Below, piece after piece: positions 45,297 through 54,506 of a stretch of DNA of 64,000 bases. The translations under genes were made by a program, and so were the position numbers. Under the pieces are notes generated by a model. It saw only the letters and a list, made by a program, of their open reading frames with translations. It made no database searches and was not told where the DNA came from. The stretch comes from Luteimonas sp. BLCC-B24 (GTDB lineage: Bacteria; Pseudomonadota; Gammaproteobacteria; Xanthomonadales; Xanthomonadaceae), in the NCBI RefSeq assembly GCF_028550595.1, contig NZ_JAQQGN010000002.1:620001-684000 (forward strand). Reading direction: 5' to 3'. Each line of letters starts with the position of its first letter. The stretch's first letter is position 1.

Positions 45297-48200
45297 ATGC
45301 TGAGCGTCGGCGTGGTGATCGCCGCGGTCGGCCTCTGGCTGGTCGCGATGTTTGCCGCCGCGGTCTACGGCGAGCGGCACGCCGACGCCTTCGCCGCGCG
45401 CTGGCGCCACGTCTACGTGCTGTCGCTGGCGGTGCACTGCACGTCGTGGACCTTCTACGGCACGGTCACCCAGGCGGCGCGTTACGGCTGGCCGCTGCCG
45501 CCGACCTTCCTCGGCGCGATCCTGTTCCATCTGCTCGCCTGGCCGGTGCTGGTGCGGCTGGTGCGGCTGGCGCGCGAGAGCAATGCGACCTCGCTGGCCG
45601 ATCTCATCGCCACGCGGCTGGGCCGGGACGCGTGGCTCGCGGCCACGGTGACGCTGGTCGTCGCCCTGGGGCTGGTGCCCTACATCGCGCTGCAGCTCAA
45701 GGGCATCGCGATGAGCTACGCGACGCTGCTCGGCCATCCGCCGGCGCAGGCCGAAGCCGCGGCGCCGTGGCAGGACAGCGCCCTGTACGTGGCGCTGGCG
45801 ATGGCGGCCTTCACGATGCTGTTCGGCACCCGGCGCGCCAGCGCGGCCGAGCACAACCGCGGCCTGGTGCTGGCGATGGCCTTCGAATCGCTGTTCAAGC
45901 TCGCGGCGATGCTGGCGTTGGGCCTGTTCGTCTGGTTCGGGCTGCGTGGCCTGCCGGAGGTGCCGGCGTCGCCGCTGATCACGTCGGCCGGTGGCTTCGT
46001 GCCGCTGGTGCTGCTGGGTGCGGCGGCGATGTTCATCATGCCGCACCAGTTCCATGTAGGCATCGTCGAATGCCGCGACGAGGCCCACGTGCGCGCGGCG
46101 CGCTGGCGGTTTCCGCTGTACCTGCTGCTGATCGCGCTGCCGATGCTGCCGCTGGCGCGTGCGGGCCAGGCGCTGCTCGGTGATTCGGTGTCGTCGGACA
46201 TGTACGCGCTGGCGCTGCCGCTGGCGATGGGGCAGGAGGGGCTCGCGCTGCTGGTGTTCCTCGGCGGGCTGAGCGCGGCGACCGGCATGGTGGTGGTCAG
46301 CACGCTGACCCTGAGCCTGATGATCGGCAACCACTGGTTCGCGCCCGGGCTGCTGCGTGGCGTGTGGTCGCGCGGCGACGGCAACGACCATCGCGGTGCG
46401 TTGCTGCTGCTGCGGCGGGGCGTGATCGTCGCGATCATGCTCTCGGGCTGGCTCTACAGCCGGCTGGTCAGCGGCAACGATGCACTGGCCGATGTCGGCG
46501 CGGTCTCGTTCTCGGCTCTGGCCACCCTGGTGCCGGCGCTCGGCTTCGCGGTGTTGCGGCCGCAGACGCCGCCGGCGGCGGCACTGGCGGGCGTGGTCGC
46601 GGGTTTCCTGGCCTGGTGCTGGGTGATGCTGCTGCCGATGCTGATGCTGGTGGTGGACGCCCAGCCGCAGTGGTTGCGCGACGGCCCGCTGGGCCTGGTC
46701 TGGCTGGCGCCCGATGCGCTGTTCGGTCTGACCGGCTGGAGCCGCCTCGGCCGCGCGGTCGGGGCCAGCCTGTTCGTCGGCACCACGGTCACGCTGATCG
46801 CAGGCCTGCGCCACGGCCCGGTCGTCGAGCCGACGCCACGGCCGGGCGCGAGCCGACAGACGCTGGCCAGCGCGGGGCGACGCTTTCTGCCACCGGCCCG
46901 GGTCGAGCGCCTGCTGCGTGATGCGCCGATGCAGGGGCCGGTGCCGGTCGCCATCCAGGCCCGGCTCGAGCGTGAACTCTCCGCCGTGCTCGGCGCGGCC
47001 TCCGCGCGCCTGCTGCTCGAGGCCGCGCGGCGCGATGCCGGCCCGGACCTGGAAACCGTGGTGCAGATCGTCGGCCAGGCCTCGCAGGATCTGCGCTTCA
47101 ACCAGCGGGTGCTGGAAGCTGCGCTGGAGAACATGAGCCAGGGCATCAGCGTCGTCGACGAGCGTCTGCGCCTGGTGGCATGGAATGCGCGCTACGCCGA
47201 ACTCTTCGCGTATCCGCCTTCGCTGCTGCGCGTCGGCGTGGAGGTCGCCGCGCTGGTGCGCCACAACGTGAGCACCGGCCTGATCGGTGCGGTCGCCGTG
47301 GAGACGGAGGTCGAGAAGCGCCTGCGCCACATGCGTGCGGGCACACCCTACGTCGCCGAGCGCGCACTGCGGGGCGGCCAGGTGATCGAGATCCGCGGCA
47401 ATCCGATGCCCGGCGGCGGCTTCGTCGCCACGTTCACCGATGTCACCGCGTTCCGCCGCACCGAGCACGCGCTGCGCCTGTCGAACGAGACGCTGGAGCA
47501 GCGCGTGGCCGAGCGCACCGACAGTCTCGACCAGGCACGGCGCGAGGCCGAGCGCGCGAATCTCGCCAAGACACGCTTCCTGACCGCGGTCGGCCACGAC
47601 CTGATGCAGCCGCTGCACGCGGCCCAGCTGTTCACCGATGCGCTGGCGCAGCAGGTGCCCGGCGACGTGGCGCCGCGCCTGCGTCAGCTGCGCGGCGCGC
47701 TGGAGTCGACCAGTGACCTGCTGACCGGCCTGTTCGACATGTCGCGGCTCGAAGCCGGCGGCCTGGTGCCGCAGCCGCGCGCGTTTCCGCTGGCCGAGGT
47801 GCTCGCGCCCTTGGCGTCCGAGTTCGCCGCCCTCGCCGCGGACCGCGGGCTGGTGTTCCGCCACGTGTCCAGCCGGCTCTGGGTCGACAGCGATCCGCAG
47901 CTGCTGCGTCGCGTGCTGCAGAACTTCCTCGGCAACGCGGTGCGCTACACCGCGCACGGCGGGGTGCTGATCGGCGTGCGGCGGGCCGGCGGGCGCGTGC
48001 GCATCGAGGTGCACGACACCGGCCCGGGGATCGACGCCGCGCAGCAGGCGGTGATCTTCGAGGAATTCCGGCGCGGCGACGGCGCGGCCGGGCAGGGGCT
48101 CGGTCTCGGGCTCGCGATCGCCGACCGTATCGCGCAGCTGCTGCAGGCTCCGATCACGCTGCGCAGCCGGGCGGGGCACGGCACCGTGTTCTCGATTGCC

Positions 48201-48623
48201 GTGCCGCGCGCAGCGGCTGCGCATGCGGCCCTGCCGCCGGCGCGGGCCGGGTTGCGTGATGCGCGGGTGCTGGTGGTCGACAACGACCCCGCCGCGCTGA
48301 CAGCCCTGGGCGAACTGCTGCGTGGCTGGGGCTGCCGTGTCGATGCGGTCGCCGACGGCGTCGCCGCCGAACAGGCGCTGGCCCGGACGCCCGCCGACCT
48401 GTGGGTGTTCGACTACCACCTCGACGCCGGCGACACCGGCATCGCATTGCAGGCCCGGCTGGCGGCCCGCTTCGGTGCGCGGCCGACCCTGATTGTCAGC
48501 GCCGACGATACCGGCGCCGTGCGCGGCGACGCGCTCGCCACGGGCCTGTCGCTGCTGCCCAAGCCGGTGCGACCGCTGGCGCTGAAGTCGGTGCTCGATC
48601 GCATGCGCGCGATGCGCGGCTGA
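45297..48623 (+). CDS. Transporter-fused hybrid sensor histidine kinase, CbrA-like
   Basis: A 1108-residue protein joining a sodium/solute-symporter-like membrane domain (about residues 1-500, 12-13 helices) to a cytoplasmic sensor kinase. After a PAS-like region (about 600-720, GISVVDERLRLVAWNARYAELF) and a short coiled coil come the H-box FLTAVGHDLMQPLHAAQ with the phospho-accepting H767, the ATPase domain (LQNFLGNAVRYT, DTGPGID, GQGLGLGLAIADRI) and a receiver with D1039 (WVFDYHLDAGD). The plan is that of CbrA, which governs carbon-source use in Pseudomonas, but the fused receiver is not in CbrA. No CbrB-like regulator is adjacent. ATG 45297 begins the first helix. Confidence 0.9.
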   Translation: MLSVGVVIAAVGLWLVAMFAAAVYGERHADAFAARWRHVYVLSLAVHCTSWTFYGTVTQAARYGWPLPPTFLGAILFHLLAWPVLVRLVRLARESNATSLADLIATRLGRDAWLAATVTLVVALGLVPYIALQLKGIAMSYATLLGHPPAQAEAAAPWQDSALYVALAMAAFTMLFGTRRASAAEHNRGLVLAMAFESLFKLAAMLALGLFVWFGLRGLPEVPASPLITSAGGFVPLVLLGAAAMFIMPHQFHVGIVECRDEAHVRAARWRFPLYLLLIALPMLPLARAGQALLGDSVSSDMYALALPLAMGQEGLALLVFLGGLSAATGMVVVSTLTLSLMIGNHWFAPGLLRGVWSRGDGNDHRGALLLLRRGVIVAIMLSGWLYSRLVSGNDALADVGAVSFSALATLVPALGFAVLRPQTPPAAALAGVVAGFLAWCWVMLLPMLMLVVDAQPQWLRDGPLGLVWLAPDALFGLTGWSRLGRAVGASLFVGTTVTLIAGLRHGPVVEPTPRPGASRQTLASAGRRFLPPARVERLLRDAPMQGPVPVAIQARLERELSAVLGAASARLLLEAARRDAGPDLETVVQIVGQASQDLRFNQRVLEAALENMSQGISVVDERLRLVAWNARYAELFAYPPSLLRVGVEVAALVRHNVSTGLIGAVAVETEVEKRLRHMRAGTPYVAERALRGGQVIEIRGNPMPGGGFVATFTDVTAFRRTEHALRLSNETLEQRVAERTDSLDQARREAERANLAKTRFLTAVGHDLMQPLHAAQLFTDALAQQVPGDVAPRLRQLRGALESTSDLLTGLFDMSRLEAGGLVPQPRAFPLAEVLAPLASEFAALAADRGLVFRHVSSRLWVDSDPQLLRRVLQNFLGNAVRYTAHGGVLIGVRRAGGRVRIEVHDTGPGIDAAQQAVIFEEFRRGDGAAGQGLGLGLAIADRIAQLLQAPITLRSRAGHGTVFSIAVPRAAAAHAALPPARAGLRDARVLVVDNDPAALTALGELLRGWGCRVDAVADGVAAEQALARTPADLWVFDYHLDAGDTGIALQARLAARFGARPTLIVSADDTGAVRGDALATGLSLLPKPVRPLALKSVLDRMRAMRG

Positions 48624-48678
48624 GGACGGCTGGTTCCATCGCGGCAATGTTCGGGACGGGGCGGTGTGCGCGGAACGC

Positions 48679-48684
48679 TACAAT
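48679..48684 (+). promoter_or_regulatory. Possible -10 box of the Nudix gene
   Basis: TACAAT, 30 bases before the ATG at 48714, in the pattern GCTACAATCG. No clear -35 is seen. Confidence 0.4.
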
Positions 48685-48713
48685 CGCCGGCCCCGATTCG
48701 CCGGCCTTGCCCG

Positions 48714-49202
48714 ATGCCCTATACCCCGATCGTCGCCACCCTCGGCTACGTACTCTCGCCCGATCGTCGCCAGGTGCTGATGATCCATCGCAATGCGCGG
48801 CCCGGCGATCATCATCTCGGCAAGTACAACGGCCTCGGCGGCAAGGTCGAACCGGACGAGGATGTCGTCGCCGGCATGCGCCGCGAGATCATGGAAGAGG
48901 CCGGTATCACCTGCGAGGCGATGACCCTGCGCGGCACGATCAGTTGGCCCGGCTTCGGCAAGCACGGCGAGGACTGGCTCGGCTTCCTGTTCGTGATCGA
49001 CGCCTGGAGCGGCACGCCGATGACCTCGAATCCGGAGGGCACGCTGGAGTGGGTCGATGTCGACCGCATTCTCGAGCTGCCGCTGTGGGAAGGCGACCGC
49101 CAGTTCCTGCCGCTGGTGTTCGACGCCGACCCGCGCGCGTTCCACGGGGTGATGCCCTACCGCGACGGACGCATGCAGTCCTGGTCGTTCTCGCGGCTGT
49201 GA
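48714..49202 (+). CDS. Nudix hydrolase, MutT-like (8-oxo-dGTP diphosphatase candidate)
   Basis: A 162-residue Nudix enzyme with the complete box GGKVEPDEDVVAGMRREIMEEAG (starting near residue 42). The sanitising of oxidised nucleotides is the closest family role (YGLG-K-GGKVE wording as in MTH1/MutT-like proteins), but other nucleotide substrates are possible. ATG 48714 gives MPYTPIVATLGYVL directly before the domain. It stands between the sensor kinase and the convergent mfd gene, without an operon partner. Confidence 0.87.
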   Translation: MPYTPIVATLGYVLSPDRRQVLMIHRNARPGDHHLGKYNGLGGKVEPDEDVVAGMRREIMEEAGITCEAMTLRGTISWPGFGKHGEDWLGFLFVIDAWSGTPMTSNPEGTLEWVDVDRILELPLWEGDRQFLPLVFDADPRAFHGVMPYRDGRMQSWSFSRL

Positions 49203-49304
49203 CCGCGCACGCGGGACCGGAGCGCTGACGCCGCCGGCCTGATCCCGCGGGGGCGGCCCGGCGTGCCTCGCCGACGCCGCGGCGGATGGCGGCCTGTCAC
49301 GCGC

Positions 49305-52300
49305 TCAGCCCTTGCCCGCCGGCGCCAGCGCGATCAGCAGCCCGCGCGCGGTCTTGATGCGGGCCTCCGCGTCCGGCAGGTCCAGGGTGATGCGCAGCTT
49401 GTCGGGGCCGTCCATCTTGTAGTGTTTGGGTTGGCCCTGGATCAGCCGGATCACCGCCATCGGATCGACGCTGGGTTTCTCGGTGAACTGCACGCGGCCG
49501 CCGGCCTCACCGAGGTCGAGCTTGCGCACGCCGAGCGCGGTCGCCTGCAGCTTGAGGTCGGCGATCGCGAACAGATGTTTGGCCGCGTCGGGCAGCAGGC
49601 CGAAGCGGTCGATCATCTCCACCTGCAGTTCGCGCAGCTTGTCCGTGTCGCGCGCGCTGCTGATGCGCTTGTAGAGCATCAGGCGCGTGTGCACGTCGGG
49701 CAGGTAATCCTCGGGGATCAACGCCGGCACATGCAGTTCGATGTCGGCGCCGCGGGCCTCGACGGCGTCGACGTCCGGCAGCTTGCCCTGCTTGATGCTG
49801 CGTACGGCGCGTTCCAGCAGCTCGGTGTAGAGGTTGAAGCCCACCTCCGCCATCTGCCCGCTCTGGCCTTCGCCGAGCAGCTCGCCGGCGCCGCGGATTT
49901 CCAGATCGTGGGTCGACAGCGTGAAGCCCGCGCCCAGTTCGTCCATCGACGCGATGGCCTCCAGGCGCTTCTTCGCATCGCTGCTGATCGAGCGCTGGTC
50001 GGAAATCACCAGATAGGCATAGGCGCGATGGTGCGAGCGACCGACGCGCCCGCGCAGCTGGTGCAGCTGGGCGAGGCCGAACTTGTCGGCACGGTTGATG
50101 ATGATGGTGTTCGCATTGGGGATGTCGATGCCCGATTCGATGATCGTCGAGCACAGCAGCACGTTGAAGCGCTGCTTGTTGAAATCCAGCATCACCTTCT
50201 CGAGTTCGCGCTCGGGCATCTGGCCGTGCGCGATGCCAATGCGCGCCTCGGGCACGAGCTCTTCGAGTTCGCGCTGCATGCGGCCGATGCTCTCGACATC
50301 GTTGTGCAGGAAATACACCTGGCCGCCGCGGCTGAGTTCGCGCTGGAAGGCCTCGCGCAGCTGCGCGTCGTCCCAGGGCACGACGAAGGTCTGCACCGCC
50401 AGGCGATGCGCGGGCGGGGTGGCGATGATGGACAGGTCGCGCAGCCCGGCCATCGCCATGTTGAGCGTGCGCGGAATCGGCGTGGCCGTGAGCGTGAGCA
50501 GATGCACGTTGGCGCGCAGCGCCTTGAGCGCTTCCTTCTGGCGCACGCCGAAACGTTGTTCCTCGTCGACGATCACCAGGCCCAGATCCTTGAACTTCAC
50601 GTCGCTCTGCAGCAGGCGGTGCGTGCCGACGATGACGTCGAGCGTGCCGTCGGCGATCTTGCCGATCTCGGCCTTGATCTCCTTGGTGCTCTTGAAGCGC
50701 GACAGCACCTCGACCCGAATCGGCCAGTCGGCGAAGCGGTCGGCCATCGTGCGGTAGTGCTGTTCGGCGAGCAGCGTGGTGGGGACCAGCACCGCGACCT
50801 GTTTGCCGGCCGTGGCGGCCACGAAGGCCGCACGCACCGCGACCTCGGTCTTGCCGAAGCCGACGTCGCCGCAGACGACGCGGTCCATCGGCTGGCTGGA
50901 GCCGAGGTCGCGGATCATCGCCTCGATCGCCGCGTGCTGGTCCGGCGTTTCCTCGAACGGGAATGCGGCCGCGAACGGCTCGTACATCGTCCGGTCCACT
51001 TCCAGCGCGAGGCCCGCGCGCGCCTGGCGCTTGGCCTGGATTTCCAGCAGCTCCGCGGCGACGTCGCGCACCTTGTCGGCGGCTTTCTTGCGTGCCTTGG
51101 TCCAGGCCTCGCCGCCGAGCGAGTGCAGCGGCGCGGTCTCGGGCGAGGCGCCCGAATAGCGGTTGACCAGGTGCAGCTGCGAGACCGGCACGTACAGGCG
51201 ATCGCCCTTGGCGTATTCGATGTCGAGGTATTCGCCCGGCTGGCCGCCGGCCTCGAGCACGACGAGCCCGCGGTAGCGGCCGACGCCGTGGTCCTCGTGG
51301 ACGATCGGCGCGCCTTCGCTGAGCTCGCCGAGATCGCGGATGATGCTCTCGGGATCGCGCGCCGCGACGCGGGTGCGGCGGCGCGGCTGCGCGGCGCGCT
51401 CGGGAAACAGCTGGCGTTCGGTGAGCAGGGTCAGCGGCGGCGCATCGAGCGCGAAGCCGTTGTCGAGCGGCGCCACCGCGATCGCGAAGCGGGTTTCGGT
51501 GTCGGCCAGGAAACCCGGCACGTCCGGCAGCACGACGGGGCGCAGCCCGCCGGCATGCAGGATTTCCAACAGCGCCTCGCGCCTGCCGGCCGAATCGGCG
51601 GCGATCAGCACGCGGCCCGGATACGTGTCGAGGAAACGCAGCAGGGCATCGGCCGGGACGTGATCGCGCGCAGCCAGCGGCAGATCGGGCGCGGGCTGGT
51701 CGCCGAGCGTCGATGCCTGGGCATGGCGCGGATGCTCGGCATCGCAGATCTCGATGCGCGCGCCCTGGTTGAGCCGCTCGCGCAGCACGTCCGGCGCCAT
51801 CCACAGCTCACCCGGCGGCAACAGCGGCCGTTCGATGTCGTGGCGCAACTGGTCGTAGCGGTGGGCGATCTGCTGCCAGAACTGGTCGGCGCAGGTCGAG
51901 GTGCCGATGTCGATCACCGGCAGGGTGTTCTGGGGCAGGTAATCGAACAGCGTGGCCGTCGCCACCGGTGCCGTGCCGGCGTCGATCAGGGCGCGTCGCG
52001 GCGCCTCGAAGAACAGCGGCAGGTAGTACTCGATGCCCGCCGGGGCCGCGCCGGCCTTGAGGTCCTGGTAGAGACCGCTGCGCCGGGTGTCGATGTCGAA
52101 GCGCTCGCGCAGCGCATCCATCGCGCGCGTGGTGGCGGCCTCGTCCAGCGGCACCTCGCGGCCGGGCAGCATGCGCAGCGCGTCGATCCGCTCGAGCGAA
52201 CGCTGGGATTCCGGATCGAACGCGCGGATCGACTCGATCGCATCGTCGAACAGCTCGATGCGATACGGCCGGTCGGCGCCCATCGGATAGACGTCGAGCA

Positions 52301-52823
52301 GGCCCCCGCGCACGGCGAAATCGCCGGGATCGTGGACCTGGGGCACGTGGCCGTAGCCCGCGCTCTCGAGACGGCGCTTCTCCGCCTCGAAATCCAGTGT
52401 CTGACCCACGCGCAGGTCGAAACTGTTGCCGACCACGTGGCGCACGGGCGCCAGGCGTTGCATCAGCGTCTGCACCGGCACCACGACGATGCCGCGGGCC
52501 AGGCCCGGCAACCGGTGCAGCGCGGCCAGACGCTGGGAGACGATGTCCGGGTGCGGGCTGAACCGGTCGTAGGGAAGGGTTTCCCAGTCCGGAAACGGCA
52601 GCACGGGCAGGGAGTCGTCACCGGCGCCGAGCGTTTTCAGATCGTGTTCGAGCTGATGCGCGCCGTGGTTGTCACGCGTGACCAGCAGCAGCGGACCCGG
52701 ATGCGCGGCGGCCGCCTGGCGCACCGCCCAGGCCAGGGCACTGCGGCTCGCAGGCGCGCGCCACCACGCACGGGACTGGCCGGCGGCGGGCAGAGGCGGA
52801 GTGGAGACGACGGATTTGGGCAT
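49305..52823 (-). CDS. mfd: Transcription-repair coupling factor
   Basis: A 1172-residue ATP-dependent translocase that pushes stalled RNA polymerase off DNA damage and recruits UvrA. The N-terminal UvrB-like module carries a FDPESQRSL/RIELFDDAIESIR region; the RNA-polymerase-interacting domain is VHEDHGVGRYRGLVVLEAGG at about 510; the motor has Walker A GDVGFGKTEVAVRAA and DEEQ (VIVDEEQRFGV), with later helicase motifs QLRGRVGRSHHRAYAYL; a TRCF C-domain closes the chain. ATG 52823 is preferred; an in-frame TTG five codons earlier exists. Confidence 0.97.
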   Translation of the reverse strand: MPKSVVSTPPLPAAGQSRAWWRAPASRSALAWAVRQAAAAHPGPLLLVTRDNHGAHQLEHDLKTLGAGDDSLPVLPFPDWETLPYDRFSPHPDIVSQRLAALHRLPGLARGIVVVPVQTLMQRLAPVRHVVGNSFDLRVGQTLDFEAEKRRLESAGYGHVPQVHDPGDFAVRGGLLDVYPMGADRPYRIELFDDAIESIRAFDPESQRSLERIDALRMLPGREVPLDEAATTRAMDALRERFDIDTRRSGLYQDLKAGAAPAGIEYYLPLFFEAPRRALIDAGTAPVATATLFDYLPQNTLPVIDIGTSTCADQFWQQIAHRYDQLRHDIERPLLPPGELWMAPDVLRERLNQGARIEICDAEHPRHAQASTLGDQPAPDLPLAARDHVPADALLRFLDTYPGRVLIAADSAGRREALLEILHAGGLRPVVLPDVPGFLADTETRFAIAVAPLDNGFALDAPPLTLLTERQLFPERAAQPRRRTRVAARDPESIIRDLGELSEGAPIVHEDHGVGRYRGLVVLEAGGQPGEYLDIEYAKGDRLYVPVSQLHLVNRYSGASPETAPLHSLGGEAWTKARKKAADKVRDVAAELLEIQAKRQARAGLALEVDRTMYEPFAAAFPFEETPDQHAAIEAMIRDLGSSQPMDRVVCGDVGFGKTEVAVRAAFVAATAGKQVAVLVPTTLLAEQHYRTMADRFADWPIRVEVLSRFKSTKEIKAEIGKIADGTLDVIVGTHRLLQSDVKFKDLGLVIVDEEQRFGVRQKEALKALRANVHLLTLTATPIPRTLNMAMAGLRDLSIIATPPAHRLAVQTFVVPWDDAQLREAFQRELSRGGQVYFLHNDVESIGRMQRELEELVPEARIGIAHGQMPERELEKVMLDFNKQRFNVLLCSTIIESGIDIPNANTIIINRADKFGLAQLHQLRGRVGRSHHRAYAYLVISDQRSISSDAKKRLEAIASMDELGAGFTLSTHDLEIRGAGELLGEGQSGQMAEVGFNLYTELLERAVRSIKQGKLPDVDAVEARGADIELHVPALIPEDYLPDVHTRLMLYKRISSARDTDKLRELQVEMIDRFGLLPDAAKHLFAIADLKLQATALGVRKLDLGEAGGRVQFTEKPSVDPMAVIRLIQGQPKHYKMDGPDKLRITLDLPDAEARIKTARGLLIALAPAGKG

Positions 52824-52895
52824 GCGGGAGTTCGGCAACGGGCGCGGATACGACAGCAGCGCCCTGGGCCTCGCGGCCGGCGCTGCATGCGCAGA

Positions 52896-52901
52896 AGTCT
52901 A
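52896..52901 (-). promoter_or_regulatory. Possible -10 box of mfd
   Basis: TAGACT on the minus strand, 72 bases before the mfd start, within TTTAGACT. Tentative. Confidence 0.3.
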
Positions 52902-52946
52902 AACGAAGGCGTCTCGGGACCTGCGACCGCCGCAGGCCCGCGGTGC

Positions 52947-53525
52947 TCAGCCCAGCGTCATGCCCGGCGTCGGTTCGGGCGTCGCCGCGCGCTTGAGTTC
53001 CAGTGACACGCGCACCATGCCCGGCGTGTCGATCGACTCGCGCTGGAAGCCGAGCGACTTGGCCAGCGCCAGCATCGGTTCGTTCTCCTCGAGCACATCC
53101 CCGTACAGGCGTTCGAGGCGCTTGCCCTTGGCCCAGCGGACGAGGCGGCGCATCAGGTGCCGCCCCAGGCCCATGCCGGCCACGTAGTGGCTGACCAGAA
53201 TGTGGAACTCCGCCTGCCGCGTGCCGGGCAGGATCGCCGCCCGCGCCACCGCACCCACCAGCGCATCGCCGGGCGTCAGCGGTTCTGCCGCCACGAGCAC
53301 GAACTCGGACTTCGGATTGGGCTGGGTCAGCCGGCTGGCGGTTTCCGGGGAGAGTTCGGGCTTCGCGTACAGGAAGCGTTGCCGCACTTCGTCGGGTTCG
53401 AGCAGGGCGAAGGCCGCGCGCAGCGGCTCGGCATCGGCCGGACGGATCGGGCGGATCAGGACCTGGCGGCCATTGGCGAGGCGGATCTCCTCATGCCACG
53501 GGGGAAGGCGGTTGCGTGCGGTCAT
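52947..53525 (-). CDS. GNAT N-acetyltransferase, protein-acetyltransferase-like
   Basis: A 192-residue GNAT-domain protein. The opening RPIRPADAEPLRAAFALLEPDEVRQRFL resembles the acetyltransferase domain of Pat-type protein lysine acetyltransferases, here as a stand-alone domain without the acyl-CoA synthetase-like part. The acetyl-CoA loop reads YVAGMGLGRHLM (about residue 115). The closing EENEPMLALAKSLGFQRES is typical of the fold. Substrate is unknown. It is 120 bases downstream of rlmJ on the same strand and upstream of no other gene in its orientation before mfd. Confidence 0.85.
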   Translation of the reverse strand: MTARNRLPPWHEEIRLANGRQVLIRPIRPADAEPLRAAFALLEPDEVRQRFLYAKPELSPETASRLTQPNPKSEFVLVAAEPLTPGDALVGAVARAAILPGTRQAEFHILVSHYVAGMGLGRHLMRRLVRWAKGKRLERLYGDVLEENEPMLALAKSLGFQRESIDTPGMVRVSLELKRAATPEPTPGMTLG

Positions 53526-53645
53526 CGAGGGGAGACACGGAGGCGGTGACCGGACCTTAACCGGAGGCGCGATTCAGGCCTCGTGAAGAGATGAACACGC
53601 GCACGGCCGGCCTACGCATTCACTTCGTCCTGCCCAGGTCGCCTC

Positions 53646-54506
53646 TCAGGCCGGTTCGCGCAGCCAGTGCAGGCGCGTGCTGCCCATGCGGTCCTCGCCG
53701 AGGCGTTGCCGCAGTTCCTCCAGGGCAGGGGCCAGGGCGGTCGCCAGCTGCCAGGGGGGATCGAGCAGCAACAGGCCGCTGCCGTTCATGCGCAGCGGCG
53801 AATCGTCGGGCCGGACCAGCAGTTCCACCGCCAGGGTGGAGCGGGTCTGCAGCTTGCCGGCGGCCCGGAAGAACGGCGTCAGCGTGCGGCGCTGCTTGAT
53901 CGGATACCACAGCGCCTGGATGCCCTGCGGCCAGCGGGTCATCGCCTCGCGCATCGCCGCCAGCGCCGTGTCGAACTCGGCCCGCTGCGCCTCGTAGGGC
54001 GGATCGATCAGCACCAGGCCCCGCGCGAAGGCCTGACCGCCCTGGCGCGGCGGCAACAGGGCCCGGCAGGCCTCGTAGCCGTCGCGGCCGTGCACGGCCA
54101 CACGCGGGTCGCGGCCCACCGCCTGCCGCAGTGCGGCCTGGGCGCCGGATTCGATCTCGCAGCAGGCGATCCGGTCCTGCTCGCGCAGTGCATGCGCCAG
54201 CAACCAGGGCGAGCCGGGATAGGTCGCCTCGCCGTGCGCGGTGCGGCACGCGGCGACGGCGTCGAGATAGCGGGCGACCGCCGGACTTCGCGCCGGTGCG
54301 TCCATCAGCCGGCCGATGCCGCCCTCGGCCTCGCCGGTGCGCTGCGCCTGTTCGTCGAGCAGGCTGTAGACACCGGCGCCGGCATGGGTGTCGAGCGCGA
54401 AGCAGGGCGCGGGCTTCACCGTCAGCGCGTCGCAGATGGCGAGCAGCACGACGTGTTTGAGGACATCGGCATGGTTGCCGGCGTGGAAGGCGTGGCGGTA
54501 ATTCAT
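53646..54506 (-). CDS. rlmJ: 23S rRNA (adenine-2030 N6) methyltransferase
   Basis: A 286-residue SAM-dependent methyltransferase that modifies A2030 of 23S rRNA. The diagnostic N-terminus MNYRHAFHAGNHADVLKH is present, followed by FALDTHAGAGVYSL (SAM site), VHGRDGYEA and the catalytic DPPY motif in LVLIDPPYEAQ. The end (PPWQLATALAPALEEL) fits the family. Start 54506 is fixed by homology although the frame stays open for another 250 codons upstream. Confidence 0.94.
   Translation of the reverse strand: MNYRHAFHAGNHADVLKHVVLLAICDALTVKPAPCFALDTHAGAGVYSLLDEQAQRTGEAEGGIGRLMDAPARSPAVARYLDAVAACRTAHGEATYPGSPWLLAHALREQDRIACCEIESGAQAALRQAVGRDPRVAVHGRDGYEACRALLPPRQGGQAFARGLVLIDPPYEAQRAEFDTALAAMREAMTRWPQGIQALWYPIKQRRTLTPFFRAAGKLQTRSTLAVELLVRPDDSPLRMNGSGLLLLDPPWQLATALAPALEELRQRLGEDRMGSTRLHWLREPA

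Noticed and set aside
45039-48647. A 1202-codon minus-strand frame opposite the sensor kinase
   Set aside because: Low-complexity Arg/Gln/His sequence with no domain; the plus strand encodes a complete kinase.
49263-53006. A 1247-codon plus-strand frame opposite mfd
   Set aside because: It is a shadow of mfd, which has all motifs of the family.
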